Of a stretch of 64,000 nt of DNA, positions 20,900-32,142 are shown one piece after another. How positions within the stretch are numbered: the first letter of the stretch is position 1; the number at the start of each line of letters is the position of its first letter. This stretch comes from Miscanthus floridulus (Eukaryota; Streptophyta; Magnoliopsida; Poales; Poaceae). The stretch covers positions 10,860,386-10,924,385 of the forward strand of contig NC_089593.1 in NCBI RefSeq assembly GCF_019320115.1. Reading direction: 5' to 3'. Position numbers and translations under genes: made by a program. The notes beneath the pieces are model-generated. The model saw only the letters and a list, made by a program, of their open reading frames with translations. It was not told the DNA's origin and made no database searches.

Positions 20900-21244
20900 T
20901 GATGCCCAAGCATGTGTAACCAGCAAATGCCATTTTTTATGTGGTTGGTCGCGCATAATGAGTGCTGGACTGCATATCGTCTTGCTCGGCGTGGTCTTCA
21001 GCATCACCAGAAATGTTTGCTGTGTGATCAGGAAGAGGAAACCATCAATCACCTGCTGGTTTCTTGTGTCTTCTCTAGGCAATTCTGGTTTGAGCTCTTA
21101 CAAAAATTTGGACCGCAGATCCTCGCTCCCCAACCAGCTGAGCCGTCCTTTGAAGTTTGGTGGTCCTGATCTAATGAGATCGTTGCTGATCAGGATAGGC
21201 AGGGTCTCAATTCTTTAATTATTCTTGGAGCCTGGTCGCTTTGG
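20900..21244 (+). pseudogene. LINE fragment, zf-RVT domain
   Basis: The + strand reads PFFMWLVAHNECWTAYRLAR, KCLLCDQEEETINHLLVSC and SRQFWFELL, then SLIILGAWSLW. This is the zinc-binding reverse-transcriptase tail (zf-RVT, Cys-x2-Cys then His-x3-4-Cys) found at the C-terminus of plant LINE ORF2. The piece is about 340 bp, lacks the polymerase, and has frame breaks near 21190. It abuts a second, different LINE copy in the opposite orientation. Confidence 0.8.
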
Positions 21245-22562
21245 AGTCTGGCTGCTATCCAAACCCGGTCTTGTAGGAGTAGCCATATGAAGAATTTGCA
21301 ACGCGTGGCGTAGCCCACGCCTTCCAAATGAGGTTTGGAAAATTGGAGATCACCCGGCCACTGAACTAAACTTCATATGCCGACTTTGCAGTATACTCTC
21401 CTGAGCCGTCGAGAGTCCAGACGATCTGATCCTCCTGCTTGTTTGCAGGGTCCAGGTGTAATGTATGGATGAGTTGCCACAGCTCGACGAATTCTCTTAA
21501 GATCCCGGCGTTCAGATTGTGTGCAACGTCATTGATCAGCTTAGCATTGAAAACCGCCTCACGCACTGACCTGTTCTTTCGTCTGCTATGTCGGTATAAC
21601 CGCGGGAAGAGGGAGGCTGGTGACCGTCCTTTGATCCAGCTCGAGACCCAGAACGATGCTTTTCTGCCATCGCCTATTGTTACTCTTGTGGCCGCGGTAA
21701 AGAGGGCAATGTCCGTCTCATCAACTGGGAGCTTCATCCCAGCCCATGGTCTGTGTGTGTTGCTCCAAGCTCCCCAAGCAATTGTTTTGGCGCCTTAATG
21801 GATGTCAGCATGTATATTGGGATTGCACTTAGGACTGAACGCACAAGTTCCCTTCTCCCTGCCGGGTTCAGCAAACGACCCTGCCAGCCGGCCAACTTAT
21901 TCCTTGCTTTGTCCACTATCCCTTGTAGGTGAACCACTTTGAGCCGGCCCAGAGTAAGCGGCAGCCCCAAGTAAGTGATTGGAAAGTTTACCTTCCGGCC
22001 AGCAAAAGGCTCCAAAATATGGTCCAGATTGATGCCACTACATCGTATAAGAGCCACCGGGCATTTTGTCCAGTTTAGTCTCAGCTCAGTCTCTGCCCCA
22101 AAATGAGTCAGGATATTTAGGAGAGCTGAAACTTCTTCTCCGACCGGATTCAGAAAAATGACTGCATCGTCCGCATACAGTGAGAGTCGAATCTTAGCAA
22201 ATGGTCCTCGTAGTGGCGAGAGGACACCTTCCTGCGTTGCTAACTCCAACACTTTCTGCAGTGCATCGATGGCAAGAATGAAAAGGTAGGGGGAGAGAGG
22301 GTCACCCTGTTAGCGTGCTGAATTTTCTCTCCCGCCGTGCCGTTCACCAATACAGACGAATGCGATCTACGCAGCAGCAAAGTTATACAGTCCCTCCATC
22401 TTGCACTGAAACCACGGTGTTCCATCATCTCTAGAATGTATTCCCAAGAGACCGTGTCGAATGCCTTTGAAATGTCTAGCTTGAAGAGCAGAGCTGGCGT
22501 CTTTGTTCGATGATATGCCCGTGCCAGATTTCTCACATATATGAAATTGTCATGTATACAGC
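21245..22562 (-). pseudogene. LINE ORF2 fragment: reverse transcriptase
   Basis: Read on the minus strand, the segment gives FKLDISKAFDTVSWEYI, then LSLYADDAVIFL (the YADD polymerase active site), FPITYLGLPLTLGRLK and later ASFWVSSWI and DGSGEYTAKSAYEV. It runs into the start of a zf-RVT domain near 21250-21310. This is the non-LTR reverse transcriptase of a plant LINE (L1-like). It is broken by a small deletion before GDPLSP, by loss of a block after the PIYMLTSIKAPK motif, and by frameshifts. The 5' part is cut at 22562 where a Copia LTR begins. Confidence 0.85.
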
Positions 22563-24605
22563 TGAAGGTCCTAATGGCCAGAGGGAGGTGAATATCCTAT
22601 TAAAAATTTCTACAACAACACTTAGCAAACCGGCTAGACAAATATGAGGCGAATCGAGTGTTGCGCTAATCTACTAAAAATGCAAGCCATCTACCATAAT
22701 TCTAGTTTATATAGTCTCTATCCACACAATGGCTATGTCACTAGACTAAGTTAGTGTGCTCTCAAAGGCTAACTAAAACGTCACACTAACCAAACTAACA
22801 AGCTCTCACGACTAGCTACACTAAAGAGCTTGACAACTAGTTTACGGTAATGTAAAGAGAGAGAGCAAGATGGTTATACCGCCGAGTCGAGGAATGAACC
22901 AATCAATCACAAGAATGAATACCAATGAAGACCAATCACCTCGAAATCAAATGATGACAATGATTTTTTTATCGAGGTTCACTTGCTTGTCGGCAAGGTA
23001 GTCCTCGTTGTGACGATTCACTCACTTGGAGGTTCACACGCTAATTGGCATCACACGCCAAACCCTCAATAGGGTACTGCACAACCAACACAAGATAAGG
23101 ATCACACAAGCCACGAGCAATTTACTAGAGTATCTTTTGGCTCTCCGCCGGGGAAAGGTCAAGAACCCCTTACAATCACCACGATCGGAGCCGGAGACAA
23201 TCACCAACCTTCGCTCGACGATCCTCGCTACTCCAAGCCGTCTAGGTGGCGGCAACCACCAAGAGTAACAAGCGAATTCCACAGCGAAACACGAACACCA
23301 AGTGTCTCTAAATGCAATCACTCAAGCAATGCACTTGGATTCTCTCCCAATATCACAAAGATGATGAATCAATGATGGAGATGAGTGGGAGGACTTTGGC
23401 TAAGCTCACAAGGTTGCTATGTCAATGCAAAATGATCAAGAGAGTGAGCTAGAGCCAGCCAAACGATATTTATAGACACCCCCAAACAATAGAGCCGTTG
23501 GCTCAATTATTGGGCTGACTGCGGGACGACCAGACGCGTCCGGTCGCTGCATCCGGTTACTGCTTGACCGCCATGTGTCCCATTCAAACGAAGTAACCAT
23601 TGCCGCCTAATGGCCCTCTTTGACACGCTCTGACGCGACGCATCAGACGCACTGCAGCGAAGTGATCGGACGTAGGAGGGGCAGCGTCCGGTCGAGTCTA
23701 GAGAGCTACTAGAGCCGCTCAACTACGACCGGACGCGTCCGGTGTGGCCGACTAGACGTAGGAGGGGCAACGTCCGGTCGAGTCCATAGAGCTCCAGAGC
23801 CGCTCAACTGCGACCAGAAGCGTCCGGTGTGGCCGACCGGACGCGCCCCTACGTCCGGTCCTCTTTGGACCAACACCCGCGCCCCACGTCACCACGACCT
23901 AACGCTAAATAGTGATTGCTCAGTGTCCAGTCATTGCTACGAGCTAGAGTCCGGTCATCTCGGCAACTCTGCCCACGCCTAGCCAGAATACTAGACGCGT
24001 CCGGTATCTATATCGGACGCGTCCGGTCACGTTAGGAACACTGCCGCCTGAGACAGTACCAGACGCGTCCGGTACACATGTTGGACGCGTCCGGTCACCC
24101 CGTGACCAGCGCAATCAACTCCTTTTCAACTCTATCTTCTTTACCCTTCCTCAAATATGCCAACCACCAAGTGTATCACCTTGTTCACATGTGTTAGCAT
24201 ACGTTCGCAAATGTTTTCAAGGGTGTTAGCACTCCACTAGATCCTAAATGCATATGCAATGAGTTAGAACATCTAGTGGCACTTTGATAACCGTATTTCG
24301 ATACGAGTTTCACCTCTCTTAATAGTACCGCTATCGATCCTAAATGTGATCACACTCACTAAGTGTCTCGATCACTAAACTGAAAAGCTCCTATCAATTT
24401 TACCTTTGCCTTGATCTTTTTGTTTTTCTCTTACTTCTTTTCCAAGTCCAAGCACTTGATCATCACCATGACATCACCATCATCAAGTCATGATCTTCAT
24501 TTGCTTCACCACTTGGAGTAGTGCTACCTATCTCATAATCACTTTGATAAACTAGGTTAGCACTTATGGTTTCATCAATTCACCAAAACCAAACTAGAGC
24601 TTTCA
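22563..24605 (-). repeat. 3' LTR of the reverse-strand Copia element
   Basis: On the minus strand it starts TGAAAGCTCTAGTTTGG immediately after an A/G tract and ends ...GGACCTTCA, giving TG...CA borders and a length of about 2.04 kb. The 3' half contains a GC-rich array of GGACGCGTCCGGT motifs. No second LTR is present in the window. Confidence 0.8.
23515..24105. repeat. Palindromic GGACGCGTCC motif array in the Copia LTR
   Basis: At least eight copies or near copies of the self-complementary ACGCGTCCGGT/ACCGGACGCGT motif occur with irregular spacing. The surroundings include a duplicated GTAGGAGGGGCARCGTCCGG block (23670-23700, 23757-23783). It is confined to this LTR. Confidence 0.7.
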
Positions 24606-24620
24606 ATCTCCCCCTTTTTA
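24606..24620 (-). other. Polypurine tract
   Basis: On the minus strand AAAAAGGGGGAGAT directly precedes the LTR start TGAAAGC, the classical site for plus-strand priming in Copia elements. Confidence 0.75.
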
Positions 24621-25729
24621 GTAATTGATGACAACCCTTACACAAAGATATGAATTGAAATTAAATTGAATCCATGTTGCTTGCCCAAGCATATTTATCA
24701 TATGTAAAAGGATATGGACAAGTTTCATGAATCCCATATGGTAGCAATTGCTCCCCCTACATATGTGCTAAGAGTTTGGATTGTAGCTTGCACATATGCT
24801 TAGATAGGAAATATAGGAGACAATGTCTACCAAATGATGCTAAGGTATAAAAGATGGACTTTTGAAGCGTGATACCAATCGGAGTGCACCAATATACCAT
24901 CCTTAGTACTATTAGTAACTAGACATACACAAAAACTAGAATACCCCGTGAGATCAACATTAGAAGTAAGGATCTAGTTTTCATAATGTGAGCATAAATC
25001 TAGTTACTTAACTTATGCATGCTAGTTTTTTATTTCATCATTCAAACCTATAACTAGCATACACCACACACGCATGGATATTGAAATTTAAAACTTGTGC
25101 TATGCAAGCAAACCTATGAAATGCACGTTCAAATGCACCATACAAGATTGTGTGCTTAAAATTTTAATTGATCCCGTTGCTTTGTCATATCTCCCCTTCT
25201 ATGTTATCTTTTTACTATCTTTGTACACTATTTCTTTCTCTATCACTTATATCTTTGTTTTTCTCCCTCTTTGTCATCAATGACCACAAAGGCATAAATT
25301 ATAGATAGGTTAGAATTATCAATGTCAATCAATAGGGTGATGATCATTTTCCCAAATTTGGTTCAATCTAGAAATACTTGTCAAAGATATTTAACTCGGT
25401 TTGATCCAAGGACAAGCTTCTTCACACCTCCAAATAAGGGTTATCTTGTACCATATTGAGTTAAATAGTTATAGCTCATTTTCTAGATTAAACACTTGGT
25501 TTACAAGCCCACAAACATGTCATATGTTACCACTAGACCAAATTAAGCATAGAAGCAATAGTGGCACCATTCAAACATCAAAATCATTTGATTTTCATGA
25601 ATGAGCCTATCAAATGTGAAAGATGACTAGATGCACTAAACATGTCCTTAGCAAGGATATATGCCATGCTAATCAACTTTTACCTTGGATTGCTCGGAGG
25701 AGAGGCATGTCATATAAGTGGGGAGTGCA

Positions 25730-27430
25730 TCAACACATATTTGAGAAATCCAATATGTTCAACTCATTCCTTAGCTTGCAAAACCTTTTCTTATCTAATG
25801 ACTTGGTGAATATATCGGCAAGTTTATCTTCGGTGCCCACACTCTCAATGTAAATATCCCATTTTTGTTGGTGATCTTTTATGAAATGATGGCGGACATC
25901 AATGTGCTTTGTTCTTGCATGTTGAACCGGGTTGTTAGTTAACTTGATTGCACTCTCATTGTCACATAGCAATGGCACCCTTTTGAACTTGATTCCAAAG
26001 TCATTCAAGGTGGCCTTCATCCAAAGTATTTGTGCACAACAACTACCGACGGATATGTATTCGACTTCGGTGGTTGATAATACAACACTATTTTGCTTCT
26101 TTGTCCACCTTAACTCTCCAATCATAGATATTTCGAACTCATTAGCCATCATCTTTCTAAACTCTTAACAAAAGTCTTGATTGGTTGATCCAAATATGAT
26201 ATCATCAACTTAGATTTGCAACACAAATAAGTCTTTACTAATCTTCTTGGTGAAAAGAGTAGTGTCAACCTTGCCCATCATGAACCCTTTAGAGAGTTGG
26301 AAGTCCCTCAATCTCTCATACCATGCTCTAGGTGCTTGCTTTAAGCCATACAATGTCTTCTTTAACCTGTACACATGGTCGGGCTTCTTGTCATCTTCAA
26401 AACTGGGAGGTTGCTCAACATATACTTCTTCATTGATGTAACAATTGAGAAATGTAATCTTAACATCCATTTGATAGAGCTTGATGTTGTGGGCATAAGC
26501 ATAGGCTAACAAGATTCTAATTGCTTTCAATGTAGCAACCAGGGCATATGTTTCTCCAAAGTCAAGACCTTCAACTTGCATATATCCTTGTGCTACCAAT
26601 CTTGCTTTGTTCCTTACTACTATCCTATCTTGATCTTGCTTGTTTCTAAAGACCCATTTGGTTCCAATCACATTGTGCTTCTTTGGTCTCTCTACCAATT
26701 CCCATACTTGATTTCTTATAAAGTTATTCAATTCTTCATGCACAACATTCACCTAATCAACATCCTTCAATGCTTCATCTATCTTCTTTGGTTCAATGGA
26801 TGACACAAATGAGAAATGCTCACAAAATAAAGCTAATCTTGATCTAGTTTGCACACCTCTTGAAATATCACCAATGACAGTGCCCCATGGATGATCCCTT
26901 GCAATATTAGTTGGTTAGAGTATTAGAACTTGATTGCTTGCACTTGCTTGATCATTGGATTGAGATGATGCACTAGCCACTTGAACTTGTTCATTATCAT
27001 GAGAGCCACTTGTACTAGCTTGATTTGTATCATCTTGCATATTTGAGTTAGAGAGCACTTGCACTCGATCATCTTCATCATCATTCACTTGCCTATGCTT
27101 TAATTTACCAACATCCATGTTCTTCATGGCATTTGAAAGTTAAATGCCTCTAACATCTTCCAAGTTCTCATTGTCATCTTGTGAACCCTTGGTTTCATCA
27201 AATTCAACATCATGAACTTTCTCAAGAGTACCACTATCCAAATTCCAAACTCTATATGCTTTGCTAGTAGTTGAGTATCCAAGTAGGAATCCTTCATCAT
27301 ATTTCTTGTCAAATTTGTCTAATCTAGTGCCTTTCTTTTAAGATATAACATTTACAACCAAAGATCTGAAAATATGCAATGTTGGGCTTTCTACCATTCA
27401 AGAGCTCATATGGTGTCTTCTCTTTCAATG
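25730..27430 (-). pseudogene. Copia pol: reverse transcriptase and RNase H remnants
   Basis: On the minus strand the order is the end of the integrase region (LLGYSTTSKAYRVWNLDSG), a hinge, the reverse transcriptase (WELVERPKKHNVIGTKWVFR, LYGLKQAPRAWYERL, then VDDIIFGSTN after a stop) and the RNase H end (NSVVLSTTEVEYIS, KHIDVRHHFIKD, KLADIFTKSL). The frame jumps from ISMIGEL straight to a WTKKQNS motif near 26118. This removes the connection domain and the first part of RNase H, roughly 170 residues in intact relatives. Stops are also present at 26752 and 26210. It is non-functional. Confidence 0.85.
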
Positions 27431-27443
27431 GGTGACAATGCGA

Positions 27444-27956
27444 ATCAGCTCCGACTACGCAAAGAAGGCGACGGCCCAGCTGCTGAAGCAGGAGTATGCC
27501 ACCCTCAAGTTTAAGGATGGTAAGTCAGTGGAGGACTTCTCCCTCCGCCTGCAGTCACTCATCAACAAGCTGAGGAGGCACGACGTTACCATCGACGAAG
27601 AAGAGACGGTCTCCAAGTACCTCCACTCCGTGCCGATGAAGTACATCCAGACCGCTCTCTCCATAGAGACGATGCTGAACTTGTCTACCCTCACCATTGA
27701 GGATGTGACAGACCGTCTACGGGCGGTGGACGAGCGCATAGAGTACGCCCCAACAACGACGGACAGCGACAAGCTGCTGCTAACAGAGGAGGAGTGGGCT
27801 ACCCGGAAGAAGTCCGGGGAAGCCTCCTCCAGCCGCAATGGTGATGGCAAGCGCCGCGGCAAGGCTTCTTCGGAGAAGAAGAAGGTTGACCCCAATGTCT
27901 ACCGGCGCTACGGGGAGACGGGCCATTGGGTAAAGGAGTGCCCAAATCACAAGTAG
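27444..27956 (+). pseudogene. Copia gag (UBN2 type), truncated
   Basis: From about 27450 the frame encodes a capsid-type gag: QLLKQEYATLKFKDGKSVED, then ETVSKYLHSVPMKYIQTALS, IEDVTDRLRAVDER and LLLTEEEW. This UBN2/retrotran_gag pattern forms Copia particles. The C-terminal nucleic-acid-binding knuckle is degenerate: RRYGETGHWVKEC keeps the Gly-His-Cys part but the first two Cys positions are Tyr. The N-terminus is cut by the junction at 27430. Confidence 0.8.
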
Positions 27957-28016
27957 GAGAAGAAGGTTGAGGCTCATTTAGCGCAGGCTATTGAGGATGA
28001 TGAGGCCACTCTCCTG

Positions 28017-28895
28017 ATGGCGATGTTCTATGCACTGCACGACATTGAGGCCAAGGAGAAGGGAGAGGTGATGGCGGTGAAAGGGCACGACAAGGCTCTA
28101 AAGGCTGTCAACCTCGATGAACCGCACGCCCAAGTCCACCTCAGACGTGTGGGCGGTGAACAGGAGCAGCGGTGGTACCTAGACTCTGGCGCCAGCAACC
28201 ACATGATGGGCTCCAAGGAAGCCTTCTCCGAGCTCGATGGTAACATGACTGACATGGTGAAGTTCGGTGATGGCTTAAGGGTGGTGATCCGAGGGCGCAA
28301 CACCATCATATTCAGGTGCCAGAACGGTGAGCACCGTGCATTGATGGATGTGTACTACATCCCATAGCTGTGTTCAAGCATTGTCAACATCGGGCAGCTG
28401 GACGAGCGTGGATGCGAGGTACTGATCGAGAGCGGGATCCTAAAGATTCAAGATCGGGAGCGCTGTCTTCTCACGAAGGTAAAACGCTCACGTAATCTAT
28501 TGTACCTACTCGACTTGAAGGTGGAGCAGCCGGTGTGCCTGGCAACATGGCACACCGAGGAGCCGTGGCTGTGGCATGCCCGGTTCGGCCATCTCAGCTT
28601 CGACGCGCTCGGTTGGCTGGAGAAGATGGTCCGAGGGCTGCCCCACATCAAGCATGGAGGCGAGCTGTGTGACAGCTGCCTAGCCGGGAAGCAGAGGAGG
28701 CTGTCATTCCCAAAGGTGGCAAAGTATCGCTTAGCGGACGCTCTCGAGCTCGTCCATGGTGATCTCTGCGGGCCAATCATGCTAGGCACAAACGGTGGTC
28801 GGCGGTACTTCCTCCTGCTCGTGGATGATTGCAGTCGCTATATGTGGCTGCAACTCCTGACGAGCAAGGCTGAGCTTGGTATGGGCGCAAGCTGA
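28017..28895 (+). pseudogene. Copia protease, GAG-pre-integrase and start of integrase
   Basis: The protease active site appears as WYLDSGASNHM (Asp-Ser-Gly). The GAG-pre-integrase zinc region follows as LWHARFGHLSFDALGWL and CDSCLAGKQRR, then the beginning of integrase as ELVHGDLCGPI and FLLLVDDCSRYMW. A TAG interrupts after the VYYIP motif at about 28365. The frame ends at 28893, where the integrase core (the rest of the D,D35E domain) has been deleted and sequence resumes with VLTKLEDRSTPMVLLGYEEG in another frame. Confidence 0.8.
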
Positions 28896-29189
28896 GCGTG
28901 TCATTCCTCCAGACATTCAGCTACATCAGCCACGTCAGGAAGATAAAGCTGGTCCTCACCAAGCTGGAGGACAGGAGTACACCGATGGTGCTCCTAGGCT
29001 ATGAGGAAGGTACCAAAGCGTACTAGCTCTACGACCCACACGGAGGCAAGGTGGTTGTCTCACGTGACGTCGTGTTCAACGAGAAGGCGGCCTAGGACTA
29101 GGATAGTCCGGGCACGGGGGAAGCTGGCGGCTTCACCCAGCACCTTCGTCATCGAGCACTTGGTCATTCATGGTGGTGAATACGTTGGA

Positions 29190-29480
29190 GAGGAGGTGTC
29201 GACCACTCCAGCAATAGAGTCGAGCACTCCTGGGGTAGTGTCGAGCACTTCAGGAGGGGTGCTGAGCACTCTAGGAGTGGTGCCGAGCGATCCTACAGTG
29301 GTGCCGACCACTCCAGGACAGGTGCCGAACGCTCCTGTAGCAGAGCCGAGAGGTCTTGCAGTGGTGCTGACCACTCCAAGACTAGTGTTGAGCACTCCTA
29401 TAGTGGTGCCAACCATTCTAGGAGTGGTGACGAGCGGTCCAGAAGTAGTGTCGAGCACTACAACCGGGGTGCTGAGCACT
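29190..29480 (+). repeat. About 30-bp coding repeat in the Copia hinge
   Basis: A degenerate array with units such as GTGGTGCCGACCACTCC and GTGCTGAGCACTCC. In the + frame starting at 29001 it encodes variants of TPxVVPSTTPGVVSS, about nine units. It occupies the linker between the integrase C-terminus and reverse transcriptase. Confidence 0.75.
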
Positions 29481-29699
29481 TCACTATGCCAACCACTCCG
29501 GTGGAACAGGGGACTCCATCGACGCCGATCGAGTTCGCCTCACCTCCAAGCGACATCACTGAGTTCGTGGATGCCTTCCACGATGGTGAGAAGGTATGGT
29601 TCCATAGGCTGGACGACATTGTCGGTGGTACAGGGTCCTCCGGCCTGGCGAGTCGGCTGCTCAATGACCTAGAGCTGCTTCTTGTCAGTGCAGAGGAAC

Positions 29700-31255
29700 C
29701 ACCCACATTCGCGCTAGCTGAGCGCGATGCAAATTGGCGATGGGCGATGCTAGAGGAGATGAAGGCGATCAAGGAAAACGAGACTTGAGAGCTCGTCGAT
29801 CCACCTCTAGGATGCCGTCCGATCGGCCTAAAGTGGGTGTACAAGGTCAAGCGGAACAAGCACGGTGCCATTGTCAAGCACAAGGCGCACCTCGTCGGTC
29901 GAGGCTTTGTCCAGCTCGAGGGCATTGACTTCGAGGAAGTCTTTGTGCCGGTAGCGCACATGGAGTCTATCCGACTGCTGTTGGCTTTGACAACAGCGAA
30001 GGACTGACGCCTCCATCACGTGGACATAAAATCGGCCTTCCTTAATGGCGAGCTGGCGGAGACGGTCTTCGTCAGACAACCTCCGAGTTTCGCCGTCAAG
30101 GGAGTGGTGCACAGGGTGCTCCGACTGCGCAAGGCGCTCTACGGTCTGCGGCAGGCCCCACGAGCGTGGAATGCCAAGCTTGACGCCATGTTGGGCGAGC
30201 TTGGGTTCACGCAGTGCGTAACCGAGCACTCATTCTGCACACGGTGACAGGGAAGGAGGAGCTCATCAGCGGCGGCATGTATGTGGATGACTTGATCGTC
30301 ACCGGCGCGTGTGCAGAGGACATCGACAGCTTCAAGCGCGAGATGGCGGCTCGTTTTTGAATGAGTGATCTCGACGCGCTCTCCTACTACCTCGGCATCG
30401 AGGTGAGACAGGGGAAGGAGGCGCTCACGCTCGGTCAGAGCGCGTACACCTCAAAGCTGTTGGAGCGGAGCGGCATGACTGAGTGCAAGTCTTGCGTGAC
30501 TCTGATGGAGGAGCGGCTGAAGCTGACAAAGGCCAGTACCATGGCGAAGGTAGATGCAACACTCTACCGGAGCATTGTCGGTGGTCTGTGCTACCTAGTC
30601 CACACTAGGTCGGACATCGCGTTCAACGTGGGCTACGTCAGCCGCTTCATGGAGGATCCCCGAGAGGATCACTGAGTCACGGTGAAGCAACTACTACGCT
30701 ACGTGAAGGGGACGATGGATCAGGTGATCGTCTTCCCCAAGACCGGCGGAAGTGGGTTGCAGCTCACTGTGTTCAGCGATGCAGACATGGCGGGGGACAT
30801 CGACGGACGGCGAAGCACCTCTAGCATGCTCGTCTTCCTCAAGTCAGCTCCAATCTCATGGTTGTTGCTAAAACAGAAAGTGGTGGCGATGTCCACGTGC
30901 GAGGTAGGGTACGTGGCGGTGGCCACAGTAGCGTGCCAAGCTGTGTGGCTACGCCGGCTGCTGGGCGAGCTGGCCGGTGTGGAAGCTCATCCACCAGCAC
31001 TAATAGTGGACAACTAGCCCGCCATCGCCCTCGTGAAGAATCCGGTTCTCCACGACCGGAGCAAGCACATCGACGTCAAGTTCCACTTTCTCGGGGACTA
31101 TCGATGGAGGACAGATCATCATCGAGTTCGTCGAAACTGGTCGGTAACTCACGGACGTCCTCACCAAGCCGCTCGGTCATCTTCAGTTCACGGAGCTGAA
31201 GAAGATGATCGGCATGGTGGAGGTTCTAGGGTTAGCAGCAGGATTATGGAAAGAA
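29700..31255 (+). pseudogene. Copia reverse transcriptase and RNase H, element A
   Basis: Recognisable in order: IGLKWVYKVKRNKHGAIVKH, LHHVDIKSAFLNGELAETVF, RLRKALYGLRQAPRAWN (RVT_2), MSDLDALSYYLGIEVRQGKE, RSIVGGLCYLVHTRSDIAF, TVFSDADMAGDIDGRRSTSS and KHIDVKFHFLGDY (RNase H end). At least six stop codons and a frameshift near 30243 and 31100 break it. The catalytic YVDD segment is present only in a shifted frame (MYVDD at about 30280). Confidence 0.85.
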
Positions 31256-31256
31256 T

Positions 31257-31647
31257 TATAAAGTAATCTGCTGCTCCCTCGCCCATATGCGCGGCAGGGG
31301 TAGGCGCCGAAAGGCTTCCCTGCCGCACTGTAGCCACAGCAGGGGCAGGCGCCAAAGTCAGTCCTTCTGTCACATCTAGTCACTCCAGCAGCCTGGCAGC
31401 CTGGCATGTCTGTGTACTAGGATTAGATGGGTAGAGTTGTATATATAGCTTCCCACTGCAACTCAGTAAAGTTGAGCGAGTTCAGTTTTACCATCTCCTC
31501 TGTAGAGCTCCGGCCAATGCTGGTGCATGTGCTGTGTGTGCGCGCGCGCTCTGTTCTCCCTCCCCTCTTCTACCTCCAGCCATAGTGTGTTGTCGGCAAC
31601 GACGGTGAGCGGTCGACTCACCCGTGTCGGAGATCTCGGGACCAACA
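31257..31647 (+). repeat. 3' LTR of Copia element A
   Basis: Homologous throughout to the LTR at 32915-33398. It ends ACCAACA; its first bases are TATAAAGTAATC instead of TGTTAGAATAAAC, so the conserved TG start has been lost. It contains a GTATATATAGC TATA-like motif at about 31439. It is about 390 bp. Confidence 0.75.
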
Positions 31648-31844
31648 ATAGGTATAAATACATGTTTGTCTGACAAAATGAGAACAAAAACAGAATCTGT
31701 GTTGTGTTTGTATGATACATTAAGAGTGGAGTTTCTGAAAAATTTGTTACATCAAGCCACTTATAACAGACTAAAATCCTTTTTGAATCAGTGCTATTTG
31801 AAATCATACATCTGTTTTCATCACACCATAGACTTGCATCATAA

Positions 31845-32142
31845 ACCTTGTGGGGTCACTCCTAGCCTTCCACCCTCGCTAAGGATCACGCGGGGAGAGG
31901 AACGGGTGAACAAGTGTAAGCGCGAAGGCGAGGGTTTCCCGTGAGGGGGACAAGAAATAAATATGGATTAATTGCTCATTAAATTGCCAAAAAACCCGTT
32001 CTCTTACACGAGCGCTCCCGGGTATTTATAGTCCATACCCGGGGCTGCGATGAAATTACAAAAAGGTTGACACAAGGCTGTCAACCATAACACAATGAGC
32101 AAGGGTAGAGAAGTAATCCTCCGTACCCCTGCCAACTACTCC
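31845..32142 (-). mobile_element. LTR-like fragment of another retroelement
   Basis: On the minus strand it carries a promoter-like GGACTATAAATACCCGGGAG (TATA at 32023-32030) and a C-rich flank, as in grass LTRs. It lies wedged between the two Copia 3' portions. Its borders are not clean. Confidence 0.35.

Larger units (their letters stand above)
22563..27430 (-). mobile_element. 5'-truncated Copia LTR retrotransposon, reverse strand
   Basis: A Copia element reading leftward. The 3' LTR is at 22563-24605, a polypurine tract at 24606-24620, a 3' non-coding region at 24621-25729, and pol remnants at 25730-27430. The 5' end is missing: at 27430 the sequence changes abruptly to the gag of another Copia element in the opposite orientation. 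It has inserted into the LINE fragment at 22562. Its coding part has stops and a large internal deletion. Confidence 0.85.
27431..31647 (+). mobile_element. 5'-truncated Copia element A, plus strand
   Basis: gag, protease, GAG-pre-integrase, a partial integrase, reverse transcriptase and RNase H occur in Copia order, ending in a 3' LTR at 31257-31647. The N-terminus of gag, the 5' LTR and the integrase core are missing, and stops are frequent. A second 3' portion of the same family lies at 32143-33398. Confidence 0.85.

Noticed and set aside
20925..21310. In-place inversion of the 3' end of a single LINE
   Set aside because: At first the + strand zinc-binding part looked like the missing end of the - strand element. 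Reading on, the - strand copy contains its own start of that domain with different residues (FFIWLLLQDRVW versus FFMWLVAHNECW), so these are two different copies.
26247..26803. Plus-strand small frames within the Copia pol region
   Set aside because: Antisense shadows of the reverse-strand reverse transcriptase.
27455..27895. A 146-codon minus-strand frame opposite Copia gag
   Set aside because: A Ser-rich antisense shadow of the gag frame.
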